Source: Ignavibacteriaceae bacterium (GTDB lineage: Bacteria; Bacteroidota; Ignavibacteria; Ignavibacteriales; Ignavibacteriaceae). From it: DNA of 41,110 bases. This document shows positions 8,869-19,300 of the stretch, in pieces (the first letter of the stretch is position 1; every line of letters starts with the position of its first letter). The notes below the pieces were generated by a model. It ran no database searches. It saw only the letters and a list, made by a program, of their open reading frames with translations, and was not told the DNA's origin. The translations under genes were made by a program, and so were the position numbers. The stretch spans positions 1 to 41,110 of the forward strand of contig JACSRR010000174.1 of NCBI GenBank assembly GCA_014879635.1. Reading direction: 5' to 3'.

Positions 8869-9582
8869 ATGGAAAACTTAGATAAACTAAATTTCATTTA
8901 CGAGTTTAAATTTAGTAACGGAGAGAAAAAAACTATCACCGTTGCTTTAGATAGAGCCACTCTTAATGTAATAAGAGACGAAGCCCATAAACCAAATGAT
9001 TGGGCTTTATTAGAGAATTTCAAATGTCCGCACTGCCCTTTAAATCCCGAAGAAAATAAATATTGCCCCGTTGCTCTGAATTTAAGCGAAGTTATCTATA
9101 ATTTTCAAGATGAAGTTTCATTCGAAGAAATTGAAGTTTACGCTACCACACCACAAAGACAAGTTGTTAAAAAAACATCGCTTCAAGCCGGCGTGAGCAG
9201 CCTTTTGGGTATTTTAATGGTATCTTCAGGTTGCCCTATAATGGCAAAACTTAAGCCAATGTTATATTTTCACCTCCCGTTTTCTAATCTTGAAGAAACA
9301 CAGATAAGAGCCCTCTCAATGTACTTGTTAAGTCAATATGTAAAATACAAGAAAGGTGGGGAACCTGATTGGGAAATGACTGGTTTGATTAAAATATATG
9401 AAGAGATTCAAATATTAAATAAAAATGTATCAAAAAAAATAGTTGATCTTGAGCATAAAGATGCAAGTATCAACTCTCTGATTATTCTTAATAATTTTGC
9501 AGATTATGTTACATTTACATTGGATGAAAAAATGTTAGACGAAATCGATTTTTTTGTTAAATATTTCGGTAAAATTGATTGA
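8869..9582 (+). CDS. Conserved protein of unknown function with CPxCP...CP cysteine cluster (DUF6901-like)
   Basis: I cannot assign a function. The 237-residue protein has a beta-rich N-terminus (NFIYEFKFSNGEKKTITV) typed like a small ligand or sensor fold. A cysteine/proline cluster follows, CPHCPLNPEENKYCPVALNL (about residues 54-73). A second motif, VSSGCPIMAKLKPM (about 118-131), comes next, then a helical region with HLPFSNLEETQIRALSMYLL. The four cysteines, each followed by or near Pro, suggest metal or cluster binding, which is inference. From memory this resembles the uncharacterised family DUF6901; a profile search would settle that. Its TGA overlaps the TTG start of the next gene (TTGA at 9579-9582), so it is coupled to a queuosine-precursor transporter. 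Confidence 0.75.
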   Translation: MENLDKLNFIYEFKFSNGEKKTITVALDRATLNVIRDEAHKPNDWALLENFKCPHCPLNPEENKYCPVALNLSEVIYNFQDEVSFEEIEVYATTPQRQVVKKTSLQAGVSSLLGILMVSSGCPIMAKLKPMLYFHLPFSNLEETQIRALSMYLLSQYVKYKKGGEPDWEMTGLIKIYEEIQILNKNVSKKIVDLEHKDASINSLIILNNFADYVTFTLDEKMLDEIDFFVKYFGKID

Positions 9583-10343
9583 TTTTCGATAAAAAAAGAA
9601 CTTTATTCCTCGTTTTAGCTTCGTTTTTTGTAGCAAACGCAATTTTAGCTGAGTTTATCGGCGTAAAAATATTTTCTCTCGAATCAACTTTGGGGCTACC
9701 CGATGCAAATATCTCACTACTGGGGATTGAAAACCTATCATTTAACCTTACAGCAGGCGTGTTATTATGGCCAATAGTTTTTATATTTACTGATATCATC
9801 AATGAATATTACGGAAGAAAAGGTGTAAAATTCCTCTCTTTCTTAACAGCCGGCTTAATTGCTTATGCTTTTATAATGGTGTTCATTTCTATAGAATTAT
9901 CTCCTTCAAGCTTTTGGGTTGAAAGGGAAACCTCCGGTGGTGTAATTAACATGGATTTAGCGTTCAACAGTATTTTTGGACAAGGTCTGTGGATAATAAT
10001 TGGTTCGTTAGTGGCATTTTTGATAGGCCAGTTGGTGGATGTAACAGTTTTTCATTTTCTTAGAAAGAAGACAGGAAGTTCTAAGATATGGTTAAGAGCA
10101 ACCGGTTCAACATTAGTTTCTCAGTTAATTGACAGCTTTGTGGTGCTGTTTATAGCATTTTATATAGGTGCTGGTTGGGAATTCAGTTTAGTTATTGCAA
10201 TTGGAATAGTCAATTACATTTATAAATTCTCAATTGCCATATTTCTCACCCCAATATTATATGCCATTCATTTTATTATCGACAAATTTCTTGGTGAAGA
10301 TCTTGCCAAATCAATGACTGACGAAGCAGCCAAGAATAGTTAA
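9579..10343 (+). CDS. Queuosine precursor transporter (YhhQ/DUF165 family)
   Basis: This 254-residue membrane protein has about six helices. The family features are the N-terminal helix with ANAILAEFIGVKIF, the loop FTDIINEYYGRKGVKF after helix 2, and the later helix with GQLVDVTVFHFLRKKTG and TLVSQLIDSFVV. The DUF165/QPTR family imports queuosine precursors such as preQ0/preQ1 across the inner membrane for tRNA modification. The start is TTG at 9579, inside the stop region of the previous gene. There is no ATG or GTG until well into helix 3, so reinitiation through the 4-base TTGA overlap is the best explanation. No other queuosine gene is in the window. Confidence 0.87.
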   Translation: MIFDKKRTLFLVLASFFVANAILAEFIGVKIFSLESTLGLPDANISLLGIENLSFNLTAGVLLWPIVFIFTDIINEYYGRKGVKFLSFLTAGLIAYAFIMVFISIELSPSSFWVERETSGGVINMDLAFNSIFGQGLWIIIGSLVAFLIGQLVDVTVFHFLRKKTGSSKIWLRATGSTLVSQLIDSFVVLFIAFYIGAGWEFSLVIAIGIVNYIYKFSIAIFLTPILYAIHFIIDKFLGEDLAKSMTDEAAKNS

Positions 10344-10431
10344 TACTCAGCTTATCCGCCTACTTTATTATATTTAAAAACTGTATTTTAAAATTTAAGA
10401 GTTTTCAAGTAACTATACTTTAAAGGACGAA

Positions 10432-10797
10432 ATGGCAAAAAAGCAAAAAGCAGCAAATTATCAAAAGTTTGTTATACCGGGTCTATTATTAATAATAGTT
10501 GGAATTGTGATTGTTACATATTTTTTACCGGGCAGGGATTTAGGTACTTTCGATAATATTGATCCAAACGCACATTTGAACAAAGAGGTGAGAGTGGTGT
10601 TAGATAAATCATTCCCTTTTGACACAAACTCACAACCGGGTAAAACTATTTTTAGAGTTATTGATAGAAAGGGAAACAAAGTTATGGTAGCCGTTGAGGG
10701 TGTTCCGCCTGCCGGAATGACTCAAGCAGAAACTATTGTAGTTATAGGTCATTTTCATCATAAAATATTTGATGCAATTGAGGTTAAATTAGATTAA
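10432..10797 (+). CDS. Membrane-anchored CcmE-like OB-fold protein lacking the haem histidine
   Basis: The 121-residue protein has one N-terminal membrane helix (about 14-30, VIPGLLLIIVGIVIVTYFL). A small beta-barrel follows (KEVRVVLDKSF, TIFRVIDRKGNKVMVAVEGVPPAGM, ETIVVIGHFHHKIFDAIEVKLD). The 'V.V.G.pP.g...e..vviG....+.f.A.ev' pattern is that of CcmE, the periplasmic haem chaperone for cytochrome c maturation. CcmE carries the haem-binding His in an HDENY-type motif directly after this strand, whereas this protein stops at KLD, just before that motif. So it is either a CcmE-fold relative with another job or a degenerate copy. AAAGGA 5 bases before the ATG supports the start. No other ccm gene is nearby. 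Confidence 0.6.
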   Translation: MAKKQKAANYQKFVIPGLLLIIVGIVIVTYFLPGRDLGTFDNIDPNAHLNKEVRVVLDKSFPFDTNSQPGKTIFRVIDRKGNKVMVAVEGVPPAGMTQAETIVVIGHFHHKIFDAIEVKLD

Positions 10798-10817
10798 TTC
10801 AAATAAAGGATATTCTT

Positions 10818-12956
10818 ATGAAACTCAGGTTTCTTATTTTATTTTTATTAACTTTTGTTATTTTTGTTGAAGCACAGGAAAAAATGAATATTCATATTAA
10901 AACAGAAAGGGATTTTGTAAATGCCCCTTCTGTTAAAAAAATACCGTCCGAATTTGTTGAATACCGCAATAAACGAGTAGATAACTATTTTTGGTTGAAA
11001 GAAAAAAACAATCCTGAAGTAATTGCTTATTTGGAAGCTGAAAATCAATATACAGAAACTGTTCTATCCCACACCGCCGAACTCCAAGCTAAAATATTTG
11101 ATGAATTAAAATCAAGAATTAAAGAAGACGATATTTCTGTTCCATACTTTGATAACGGGTATTTTTATCAAACAAAAAATGAGAAAGGAAAAGATTACCC
11201 TATATTCGTTAGAAAAAAGGGGAGCCTGAATGCAGAGGAAGAAGTTGTATTTGATGTAAATAAATTGGCTGAAAACCAACCTGCTTTTTTGTTTAGAAAT
11301 TTTAGTTTTAGTAAAAATAATAAATTAGTTGCTTACGCATTTAATACAAATGGTTCATACGCCGAATTCACTCTTAAAGTAAAAGATATTGAATCGGGAA
11401 ATAACTTGGATGTGAATATTGAAAAAATAAGCTCTTTTGTGTGGTCAAATGACGACAAGACAATTTATTATACTACAAGCAACGAGGCTTTAAGACCATT
11501 TAGAGTTTATAAATATGAAATTGGGTCGCAAAAACCTGCTGAATTATTGTTTGAAGAGAAAGACGAACTTTTTAATTTAAGACTGAGTAAAGATAAAAGT
11601 AATCAGTATATTTTTATGATCTCTTCCAGTTTTACGAGTTCTGAATACAGATTAATAGATGCTAACCAACCGGCTAAAGAAGCTACAGTTTTTTTAGAGA
11701 GACAGCCGGGTTTTGAATACTACCTTTACCCATACCAAAACGACTTTTACATATTAGTTAAGAATGATGACTATTTTAACTATAAGGTTTATAAAACAAG
11801 TAAAGATAATACTGACAAAAAAAACTGGACTACTTTTATTGAGCATGATGAAAATGTTAAAATTGAATCAATAGAGTTATTTAAAGACAAATTTGTCTAT
11901 ATGATTAGAAAAAATGGCTTAAGAGAAATTAAGATATTTGATTTTAATTCAGGTGAAACAAGTGAAGTATTATTTCCGGAGCCTGTGTACGCCGTATCAA
12001 TGGGTTACACGCCGGAATTTAATTCAGAATCTCTAAGGTACATTTATAGATCGTTGAATAGACCCGCAACAACATTTGAATATAATATGAATACGGGTAA
12101 ATCAGAAATTCTTAAGGTTCAAGAAATACCGGGCGGATTTAATCCCGATGATTATTGTGTTGAAAGATTATGGGCACCGGCTAAAGATGGTAAAAAAGTA
12201 CCTATGGCTGTGATTTATAAAAAAGGGTTAAAGAAAGATGGCTCAAACCCTGCTTTACTTTATGCTTACGGTTCTTACGGTGCTACTACCGAAGCCAATT
12301 TTAATTCTAATGTATTTAGTTTAATTGATAGGGGATTTGTTTACGGAATTGCCCAAATTAGAGGCGGAAGCGAACTTGGTGAAAAATGGTATGACGACGG
12401 AAAATTAAAAAATAAGATGAATACTTTTACCGATTTTATTTCTTGCTCAGAATATTTAATTGAACAAGGTTTTACCAAACCTGAAAAATTATCAATTATG
12501 GGTGGCAGTGCCGGTGGTTTACTTATGGGAGTTGTTGTAAACTTAAGACCTGATCTATTTGGTGCTGTAATTGCAGCGGTGCCATTTGTTGATGTTATCA
12601 ACACAATGCTGGATGCTTCTTTACCCCTAACAACTCAAGAATACGAACAGTGGGGTAATCCAAATATCGAAGAAGATTATAAATATATTTTAAGCTATTC
12701 CCCTTATGATAATATTACCGAACAAATTTATCCGAATATTCTTGCTACCGGTGGATTACACGATTCGCAGGTTCTCTATCATGAGCCGGCAAAATGGGTT
12801 GCAAAATTAAGAGACTTTAAATTGGGTGACAATCTTATTTTGCTCAAAACAAATATGGAGTCAGGTCACGGGGGTGCAACAGGAAGATTTACAAGATTAA
12901 AAGAAGTTGCCTTTGAGTATGCATTTATTCTTGACAGGTTCGGAATTCTTAAATAA
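10818..12956 (+). CDS. Exported prolyl-oligopeptidase family (S9A) peptidase, oligopeptidase B-like
   Basis: This 712-residue protein begins with a signal peptide (MKLRFLILFLLTFVIFVEAQ, likely cut after VEA). The mature part starts with the S9A signature (FVEYRNKRVDNYFWL...NPEVIAYLEAEN), followed by a beta-propeller (about 110-440) and an alpha/beta-hydrolase domain. The catalytic triad is visible: Ser564 in GGSAGG, Asp649 in GGLHDSQV, His684 in ESGHGG. The segment LTTQEYEQWGNP (Glu608, Glu610) is the oligopeptidase B signature that binds Arg/Lys at P1, so cleavage after basic residues of short peptides is likely. Family members in E. coli are cytosolic and lack a signal peptide, so the export signal is notable. 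AAAGGA precedes the ATG by a normal distance. Confidence 0.9.
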   Translation: MKLRFLILFLLTFVIFVEAQEKMNIHIKTERDFVNAPSVKKIPSEFVEYRNKRVDNYFWLKEKNNPEVIAYLEAENQYTETVLSHTAELQAKIFDELKSRIKEDDISVPYFDNGYFYQTKNEKGKDYPIFVRKKGSLNAEEEVVFDVNKLAENQPAFLFRNFSFSKNNKLVAYAFNTNGSYAEFTLKVKDIESGNNLDVNIEKISSFVWSNDDKTIYYTTSNEALRPFRVYKYEIGSQKPAELLFEEKDELFNLRLSKDKSNQYIFMISSSFTSSEYRLIDANQPAKEATVFLERQPGFEYYLYPYQNDFYILVKNDDYFNYKVYKTSKDNTDKKNWTTFIEHDENVKIESIELFKDKFVYMIRKNGLREIKIFDFNSGETSEVLFPEPVYAVSMGYTPEFNSESLRYIYRSLNRPATTFEYNMNTGKSEILKVQEIPGGFNPDDYCVERLWAPAKDGKKVPMAVIYKKGLKKDGSNPALLYAYGSYGATTEANFNSNVFSLIDRGFVYGIAQIRGGSELGEKWYDDGKLKNKMNTFTDFISCSEYLIEQGFTKPEKLSIMGGSAGGLLMGVVVNLRPDLFGAVIAAVPFVDVINTMLDASLPLTTQEYEQWGNPNIEEDYKYILSYSPYDNITEQIYPNILATGGLHDSQVLYHEPAKWVAKLRDFKLGDNLILLKTNMESGHGGATGRFTRLKEVAFEYAFILDRFGILK

Positions 12957-12973
12957 TTATTGTGAAGAATTTT

Positions 12974-13005
12974 AAAAAAGACAAGTTAACAACTTGTCTT
13001 TTTTT
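12974..13005. terminator. Bidirectional intrinsic terminator between convergent genes
   Basis: The core GACAAGTT-AAC-AACTTGTC (12980-12998) is extended by A-T pairs to a 14-bp stem (12974-12987 with 12991-13004). A T run follows on the plus strand, and the A run on the left gives a T run on the minus strand. It lies between the stop of the peptidase (12956) and the stop of the convergent kinase (13041), so it can serve both. Confidence 0.85.
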
Positions 13006-13040
13006 ATTTTAAGACCTAAGGGCTGAATTAAATAATTAAC

Positions 13041-16000
13041 TTATACCCCACTTTCATCAGTTTTATTACCATTAACATGTACTTTGTATATTGGTAAACT
13101 CACATAGAAAATTGTTCCGGAATTCTCTTTGCTTTCTGCCCAAATTCTTCCGCCATTCTTTTCAACCATATCTTTGGCTAAAATTAAACCAACTCCTGTG
13201 CCTTTCTCATTATTTGTACCGGGACGCGAGTGATGATTTTGAACATCAAAAAGTTTACTTAGTATTAACGGTGACATACCAACTCCTTCATCCCTGATTG
13301 ATAACTCAATATCATTTTCTCTAATGGTTGAATTTATAGTAATTTTATCACCTGTATGGCTGAATTTGATTGCATTCCCGATAATATTTTGTAAAACAGA
13401 AACAATCATATTATGATCGGCAAAAACAATTGTTGAAGATGATACAAAAAGTTCAACTGTTAATTTTTTTTGAAGCAGATTCTGTTTTAGAATTGTTAAA
13501 ACTTCATTGAGTGTATCATAAATTGAAAAACCGGTGGGCGAGAACTCAATTCGACCGGAAGTTAGTCGTGCCCAATGAAGAAATTTTTCAATTAATTTGT
13601 TGAGATTAGTACTAGATTCATTTATATTTATCAAGATTTCTTTAAACTCGTTTTCTTTGAGAGTTTGGTATTCTTGAATTAATATATCCGAATAAACAGA
13701 AATTGCGAAAATTGGATTTTTTAGGTCGTGTGATACAATTGTTAAGAAAAGGTCTTTATTTTTATTCAATTCGATCAACTGTTTTTCAGAAGTTTCTAGT
13801 ACAATATTCACATTACTTAATTCAACATTAATTGCTTCCAACTCAGATTTATGTTGCTCCAGTTCATAAGTTTTTGCCTCAAGCGCCCGGTTTGATAATT
13901 TGAGTTCATTTGTTCTGAGTTGAACCAAGTTTTCTAATTTTTCTTTCTCTTGTTGAATTGCATCAAGTCTTGCCCTGTACACAAATGCAATAATAAAAAG
14001 AATGAAAATTGCCGAAATTAGCTGAAACCACCAAGTTTTGTAAAAAGGGGGTAAAATATTTATAATTAGTGACGCCTCAACAAACTCATTCTTATTTGAT
14101 ACAAATGCCCTGACAAAGAACTCATATTTACCGGGTTCCAAGTTAGTATAAGAAGCAAAATTATTTAATCCTGACTCTTTCCATTCGGTGTCAAAGCCGT
14201 CCAATTTATAAATAAATCTTATTTGCGAAGAGTTTGAAAACAAAATTGCCGAATAATTAACGGTTACTCTTTTTGTTGACGGTGATAATTCAATAAATTT
14301 ATTTTCATCGTAAAAAATCCCTTCGTCTGTTGAAATTGAGACAATATTCATGTTTTGAACCCTCAAATTTTGAGGAATCAACGCCGGGTCAACAAATACA
14401 ACGCCATTAAGAGAAGGAAATGCAAGTCTTCCATCTTTTAATTTCAAACCTGAAGAAGTAAATCCGCCGTTAAACTCGTTGCTTAATAAGCCGTCATTTC
14501 TATTAAAACTAATTGAGGTAACAAAATCAGTTGACCCTGCAAAAAAACTTTTTAATTCGTTTTCATTAATGTAAAATAAGCCGTTATTGCATGTCATCCA
14601 GAGTCTTCCAAAATTATCCGGAATAATTGAAGAGATAATGTTGTCAAATAATCCGTTTTTTGTTGTTAGATTTTTGAATGAATTTCCGTCATAATAGAAT
14701 AAACCGTAACCATAAGTCCCTATCAAGTAAGTATTATCCTTAAACTCATGAATAGCTCTAACAATTTTAACATTAGTATTTTCATAAGAAAGGGGAATCA
14801 GGCTCATATCGGAGAGAATAAATTCAAATAAACCGGAAGCAGTTAAAACTAAGCATCTGTTTTTAGAATCAATAAAAAATCCTGCAACCGGGTTATCTAA
14901 ACCTGAATTTCCGGAAGTAATATTTTTAACGACTCCGTCTTTATAAATGCTCAAACCTCGAAGTGAACCAATTAGTAATTCTCCGCCGGGTAACTCTTGA
15001 AGGGATAAAATATCATTAGAAATTAACCCGTCTTTATTATCTATAGTTTTAATTACTTTGCCCGTAGGATCTAAAAATTTTAGCCCTACTCCCAAAGTTC
15101 CCAGATAAATTATTCCGGACTTGGAGTTTGCCAAAGCCCATTGGCAATGAATTTGAATATCTGATCCAAATTTACTAACTCGGTTACCGGTAATTTTTAG
15201 CAAATTGAAGCAACTAAATCCGGCGAGAACTGAGCCGTCAGCCAATTCCAGTAATGGATTAACTGTTGAATTAGTAGCGGTATTTAATCCGGTTACAACC
15301 TTAAATAGTTTTTTCGTGAACTTTTGAACGCCTGCGTTTGAGGTCCCTGTCCACATTATTCCTTCTTTGTCCATCAAAATTTTCAAAATATGAGTTGAAA
15401 GTAATCCATGTTCTGAACTTATTTTTAACGGAGCTTCAATATTTTTCTTGAATATAAACAAACCTTCTTCTGTAGAAACCCACAAGCTACTATCTTTATC
15501 AGATGAGATTGAATAAGCACGAGATTTTACATATTTAGTTGAACCATGAGGATATAATGAGCCATTCTTAAGAATATGTAACCCTTTATCCGTTTGAAGA
15601 TAGTCAACATTTCCTATTTGTGTGTGAAATTCAAAATTAAAATCAGTGTCAACTTTTTTTGTAATAGAATAATTTTTATCGAAAAATATTAATTGGTTCT
15701 TATTCTTGTTTTTGATTAGAATAAAAAACTCACCGGCAGATGTTATTGAGAAAGATAAAATTTGAGTATTATTGTCAGATCTATAAATTGTGTCAATCTG
15801 CTTATAATTTTCAATTTTGGATATAACGATACCTAAAGAAGGCACAAACATACATAAGTTATTATAGGAATCAAGAAGTATTCTACCTATAAACAACGAA
15901 TTATCAATTTGAGGAACGGAATAAAATCTATGATTTTTAAAGTAGAGAAGTTTACCGAACTCGGTTACTATCCAAATTCGACCATCATCACCAGCTACTA

Positions 16001-16316
16001 ATTGAGCGATTCTGTTTGAACCTAACTCAGGATAATCAATACTCTTAAAGATTTCGAATTTAATACCGTCAAACCTAACCAAGCCATCAGATGTGGCCAT
16101 CCAAATAAACCCGTCATCAGTTTGAACAAGATCACGAACAGTATTTTGAGGCAGGCCATTTTCAGAATTCCAATATGTAATAACATATTCAACATCAGAT
16201 TGAAGTGATTTTTCTGAAGTACTTTGAAAACTGTAATTAACAACAGATTGAGAGAGGGTGGTAGAAACGATTAAAAAAAAGATGAAAAAAAACTTATTGT
16301 AAATTGCGTACATCAT
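13041..16316 (-). CDS. Membrane sensor histidine kinase with Reg_prop propeller and Y_Y_Y domain
   Basis: The protein has about 1091 residues. A signal peptide or anchor (IYNKFFFIFFLIVSTTLSQ) leads into a periplasmic beta-propeller (about 45-645) of two-component-regulator propeller repeats such as GLPQNTVRDLVQTDDGFIW, GLLSTHILKILMDKEG and GLFDNIISSIIPDNFGRLW. A Y_Y_Y domain (about 690-755) follows, then one membrane helix (764-782), a coiled coil (785-850), HisKA with phospho-His in IVSHDLKNP (about residue 863) and HATPase_c with NIIGNAIKF, DEGVGM and GTGVGLILAK. Unlike the Bacteroides hybrid systems it has neither receiver nor AraC output domain. The longest frame would start at TTG 16319, but ATG codons follow at 16316 and 16313; I use 16316. 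The start lies inside the end of the upstream AAA+ gene (about 20-base overlap), so the two are coupled. Confidence 0.92.
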   Translation of the reverse strand: MMYAIYNKFFFIFFLIVSTTLSQSVVNYSFQSTSEKSLQSDVEYVITYWNSENGLPQNTVRDLVQTDDGFIWMATSDGLVRFDGIKFEIFKSIDYPELGSNRIAQLVAGDDGRIWIVTEFGKLLYFKNHRFYSVPQIDNSLFIGRILLDSYNNLCMFVPSLGIVISKIENYKQIDTIYRSDNNTQILSFSITSAGEFFILIKNKNKNQLIFFDKNYSITKKVDTDFNFEFHTQIGNVDYLQTDKGLHILKNGSLYPHGSTKYVKSRAYSISSDKDSSLWVSTEEGLFIFKKNIEAPLKISSEHGLLSTHILKILMDKEGIMWTGTSNAGVQKFTKKLFKVVTGLNTATNSTVNPLLELADGSVLAGFSCFNLLKITGNRVSKFGSDIQIHCQWALANSKSGIIYLGTLGVGLKFLDPTGKVIKTIDNKDGLISNDILSLQELPGGELLIGSLRGLSIYKDGVVKNITSGNSGLDNPVAGFFIDSKNRCLVLTASGLFEFILSDMSLIPLSYENTNVKIVRAIHEFKDNTYLIGTYGYGLFYYDGNSFKNLTTKNGLFDNIISSIIPDNFGRLWMTCNNGLFYINENELKSFFAGSTDFVTSISFNRNDGLLSNEFNGGFTSSGLKLKDGRLAFPSLNGVVFVDPALIPQNLRVQNMNIVSISTDEGIFYDENKFIELSPSTKRVTVNYSAILFSNSSQIRFIYKLDGFDTEWKESGLNNFASYTNLEPGKYEFFVRAFVSNKNEFVEASLIINILPPFYKTWWFQLISAIFILFIIAFVYRARLDAIQQEKEKLENLVQLRTNELKLSNRALEAKTYELEQHKSELEAINVELSNVNIVLETSEKQLIELNKNKDLFLTIVSHDLKNPIFAISVYSDILIQEYQTLKENEFKEILININESSTNLNKLIEKFLHWARLTSGRIEFSPTGFSIYDTLNEVLTILKQNLLQKKLTVELFVSSSTIVFADHNMIVSVLQNIIGNAIKFSHTGDKITINSTIRENDIELSIRDEGVGMSPLILSKLFDVQNHHSRPGTNNEKGTGVGLILAKDMVEKNGGRIWAESKENSGTIFYVSLPIYKVHVNGNKTDESGV

Positions 16317-19300
16317 CAACGGTAATTTTGATTAAGTCTTCATCTTTCAGATCAGATAAACTTAAAATCCGCTCTTCTTGGTTACTGATCGCCTTAAATA
16401 ATATATTTCTAACCGTTCTTGCATTACCAAAATTAATATCTCTGTTTTCGTAAAGATTTGTGAAAACATTAACCAATTCTTCAACAGCCGAATCATCAAC
16501 TTTGTAACCGCTTTTTTCTGCGATTACATTAGAAATTTCTAACATTTGTTCAGGTGTGTAATCTTCAAACATAAAGAAATTGGTGAAGCGGGAAGAAAGC
16601 CCGGGATTTGATTCAAGGAAATTTTGCATTTCGTTGGGGTACCCGGCAACAATTACAACTAAGTCATCTTTGAAATCTTCCATTCTTTTTAGCAGAGTAT
16701 CGATAGCCTCTTGACCAAAATCGTTTCCTCCGCGAGAAAGAGTATAAGCTTCATCGATAAAAAGAGTGCCCCCGAGAGCCTTTTGAATTATTTCATCAGT
16801 TTTTTGAGCAGTCTGTCCCTGATAACCTGCTACCAAGCCGGATCTATCTGTTTCAACAAGATGACCTTTACTTATCACTCCTAATTCTTTATAAACACTG
16901 CTAATTAACCGGGCAACCGTTGTTTTACCTGTTCCGGGGTTTCCGAGAAATACGGAATGAAGGCTTTTTCTAATAACCGTTAAACCTCTCTCTTCTCTGA
17001 GTTTAGCAATTTTGAGAGAACTAATCAGTTTTTCAACCGATTTTTTAACCTCGTCAAGTCCGGTTAACCGGTTTAATTCTTCTAAATGAGCATCGAGAAG
17101 ATTTTTGTCACCCTGAGTAATAGACGATTTTTTTGTAGCTTCTTTAGGAGCAATTTCCGGAATATCGGCAGGAATCACAATCTTTGCGTTATCGCTCAAT
17201 CTTTCATCAGCCGGAAGATCAACCAATCTTAAAAGGTGGTTTCTTGCTGCAGTTTCAACAATATTTCTAACAAAACGGGCGTTACTAAAAGTTTTATCGC
17301 GACCCCTGTATTTTTCATTATAATAGACGGTAAGTTTGGCTTTTGTATCTTCACCGAGAATAAGTTTTTTTTCTGTAAGCAAGTTTTCGGTAATTTGCAT
17401 TAATTCGGCAGGGGTGTAATCTTCAAAAAGAATAAACTTAGTAAAACGCGATTGAAGACCGGCGTTCGATTCTAAAAATCTTTCCATATCTTCAGTGTAC
17501 CCGGCGGCAATTACAATAAATTTACCTCTGTCATCTTCCATTCTTTTTAATAAAGTATCAATAGCTTCTTTACCAAAATCTGAACCGCCTGAATCACCCG
17601 ATTTCACCAAAGAGTAAGCTTCATCAATAAAGAGAGTACCACCAATTGCACTGTTAACTACTTCGGTAGTCTTTTCGGCAGTTTTACCGACAAAACTTGC
17701 TACTAAATTTTGCCTGTCCGTTTCAACCAAATGCCCTTTAGGAAGCAACCCAAGCGAGGCATAAATTTCACCCATAATTCTTGCAACTGTTGTTTTACCT
17801 GTTCCGGGACCACCGAGGAAAACGACATGGTCAGTAAATTTATTTTGAATATCTTGACCGGTTTCTGCATAGAACTTAGCAATTTTAACGAGTTCGTTGA
17901 TCTCTTTTTTAACAGTGCTCAATCCCATCAGAGAGTTGAGTCTTTTTAATGCTGAGTTCAGTTTATCTTCATCTATACCTGATCTGAACTTTTTGACTTC
18001 TTCTTGAGCAAAAACCTCTTGAATATCTTCAAAAGTAATTGTTGTAAGCATTATCTGGTTTCTTTGCGAGACAGGAAGCTTAAGGTACCTTTTACTTAAA
18101 GACATTTTAGCATCATCAAACAAATTTCTCACTAACCTGGCATTTCCAAAGGTTTTATCCCTCTTACGGTATAAAACGGTAAATTCTTTTTTCAAAAGCT
18201 CAGCTGCTTTTTCTTCCAACTTGTAATCTTCTTTTTCTGCCATACCCGTAAAAATTACGAGCATTTCATCAGGGGTATAATCTTCAAAATTAAAAGTGTG
18301 AGTGAATCTTGATTTCATACCCGGATTAGATTCTAAGAAATCGTTCATTTCATCGGGATAACCGGCAACAATAACAGCAAATTCACCCGATTTATCTTCC
18401 ATTCTTTTCATTAAGGTGTCAATAGCTTCTTGACCGAAGTCATTAGCTTGTCCTTTTTTAACAAGTGTATATGCTTCGTCAATAAAAAGCAATCCACCCA
18501 TTGCGTCTTCAATAAGTTTTTCGGTTTTTTGAGCGGTTTCACCCACATACTGCCCAACCATGGCTGAACGGTCGCACTCAATTATATGTCCACCCGAAAG
18601 GACACCCATACCTTTAAATATACTCCCGAGTACACGGGCAACTGAAGTTTTACCTGTTCCGGGATTTCCGAGAAATACTGAGTTAACTGAAAGGTTATCT
18701 TTAGTTTTAAGACCTAATTTTTTTCTTTCGGCAATAAAATTCAAATAGTCAACAAAGTCACGCATAGTTTGTTTTACTGAGTTCAAACCAGTAAAACTGT
18801 CAAGTTCTTTGAATATTTCGTCAACCGATGCTTTATCAGCCATTTGGCTTTCAGAACTAAGGATATTTTCTATATCAGTTATATCAAAGTCTTCCAAATC
18901 ATAAATAACAGATCTTCCTATTAAAAACCATTTTGTGCAGACTAATTCGCTAAACAAATAAATTTCGACTCTAGCCTGAGAGGCAAACCAGAATCCCGGC
19001 TGATTAGTACCCCAACTTTGAAAAATGGTAACAAATTTATTATCGGGAGAAAAATTTTCTTCTATATCGTATCTACCTGCTTCAATATCATTTTGATACC
19101 AAATTGCATATCCCTCTACAACCGAGAAGTTTTTGCCGAAAAACGGGTTTAACACAATAATTTCAACACCGATAAATGTAGCGGATTGCTCGCTAAATTG
19201 GTGAATATAGAGTTTTCTTCCACCTCCGGAATTTTCTTTAAGGTCAAAGGTACGGGCATTAAAAACTCTAAATTTACTTGCCTTAACTGCTTCAAAATCG

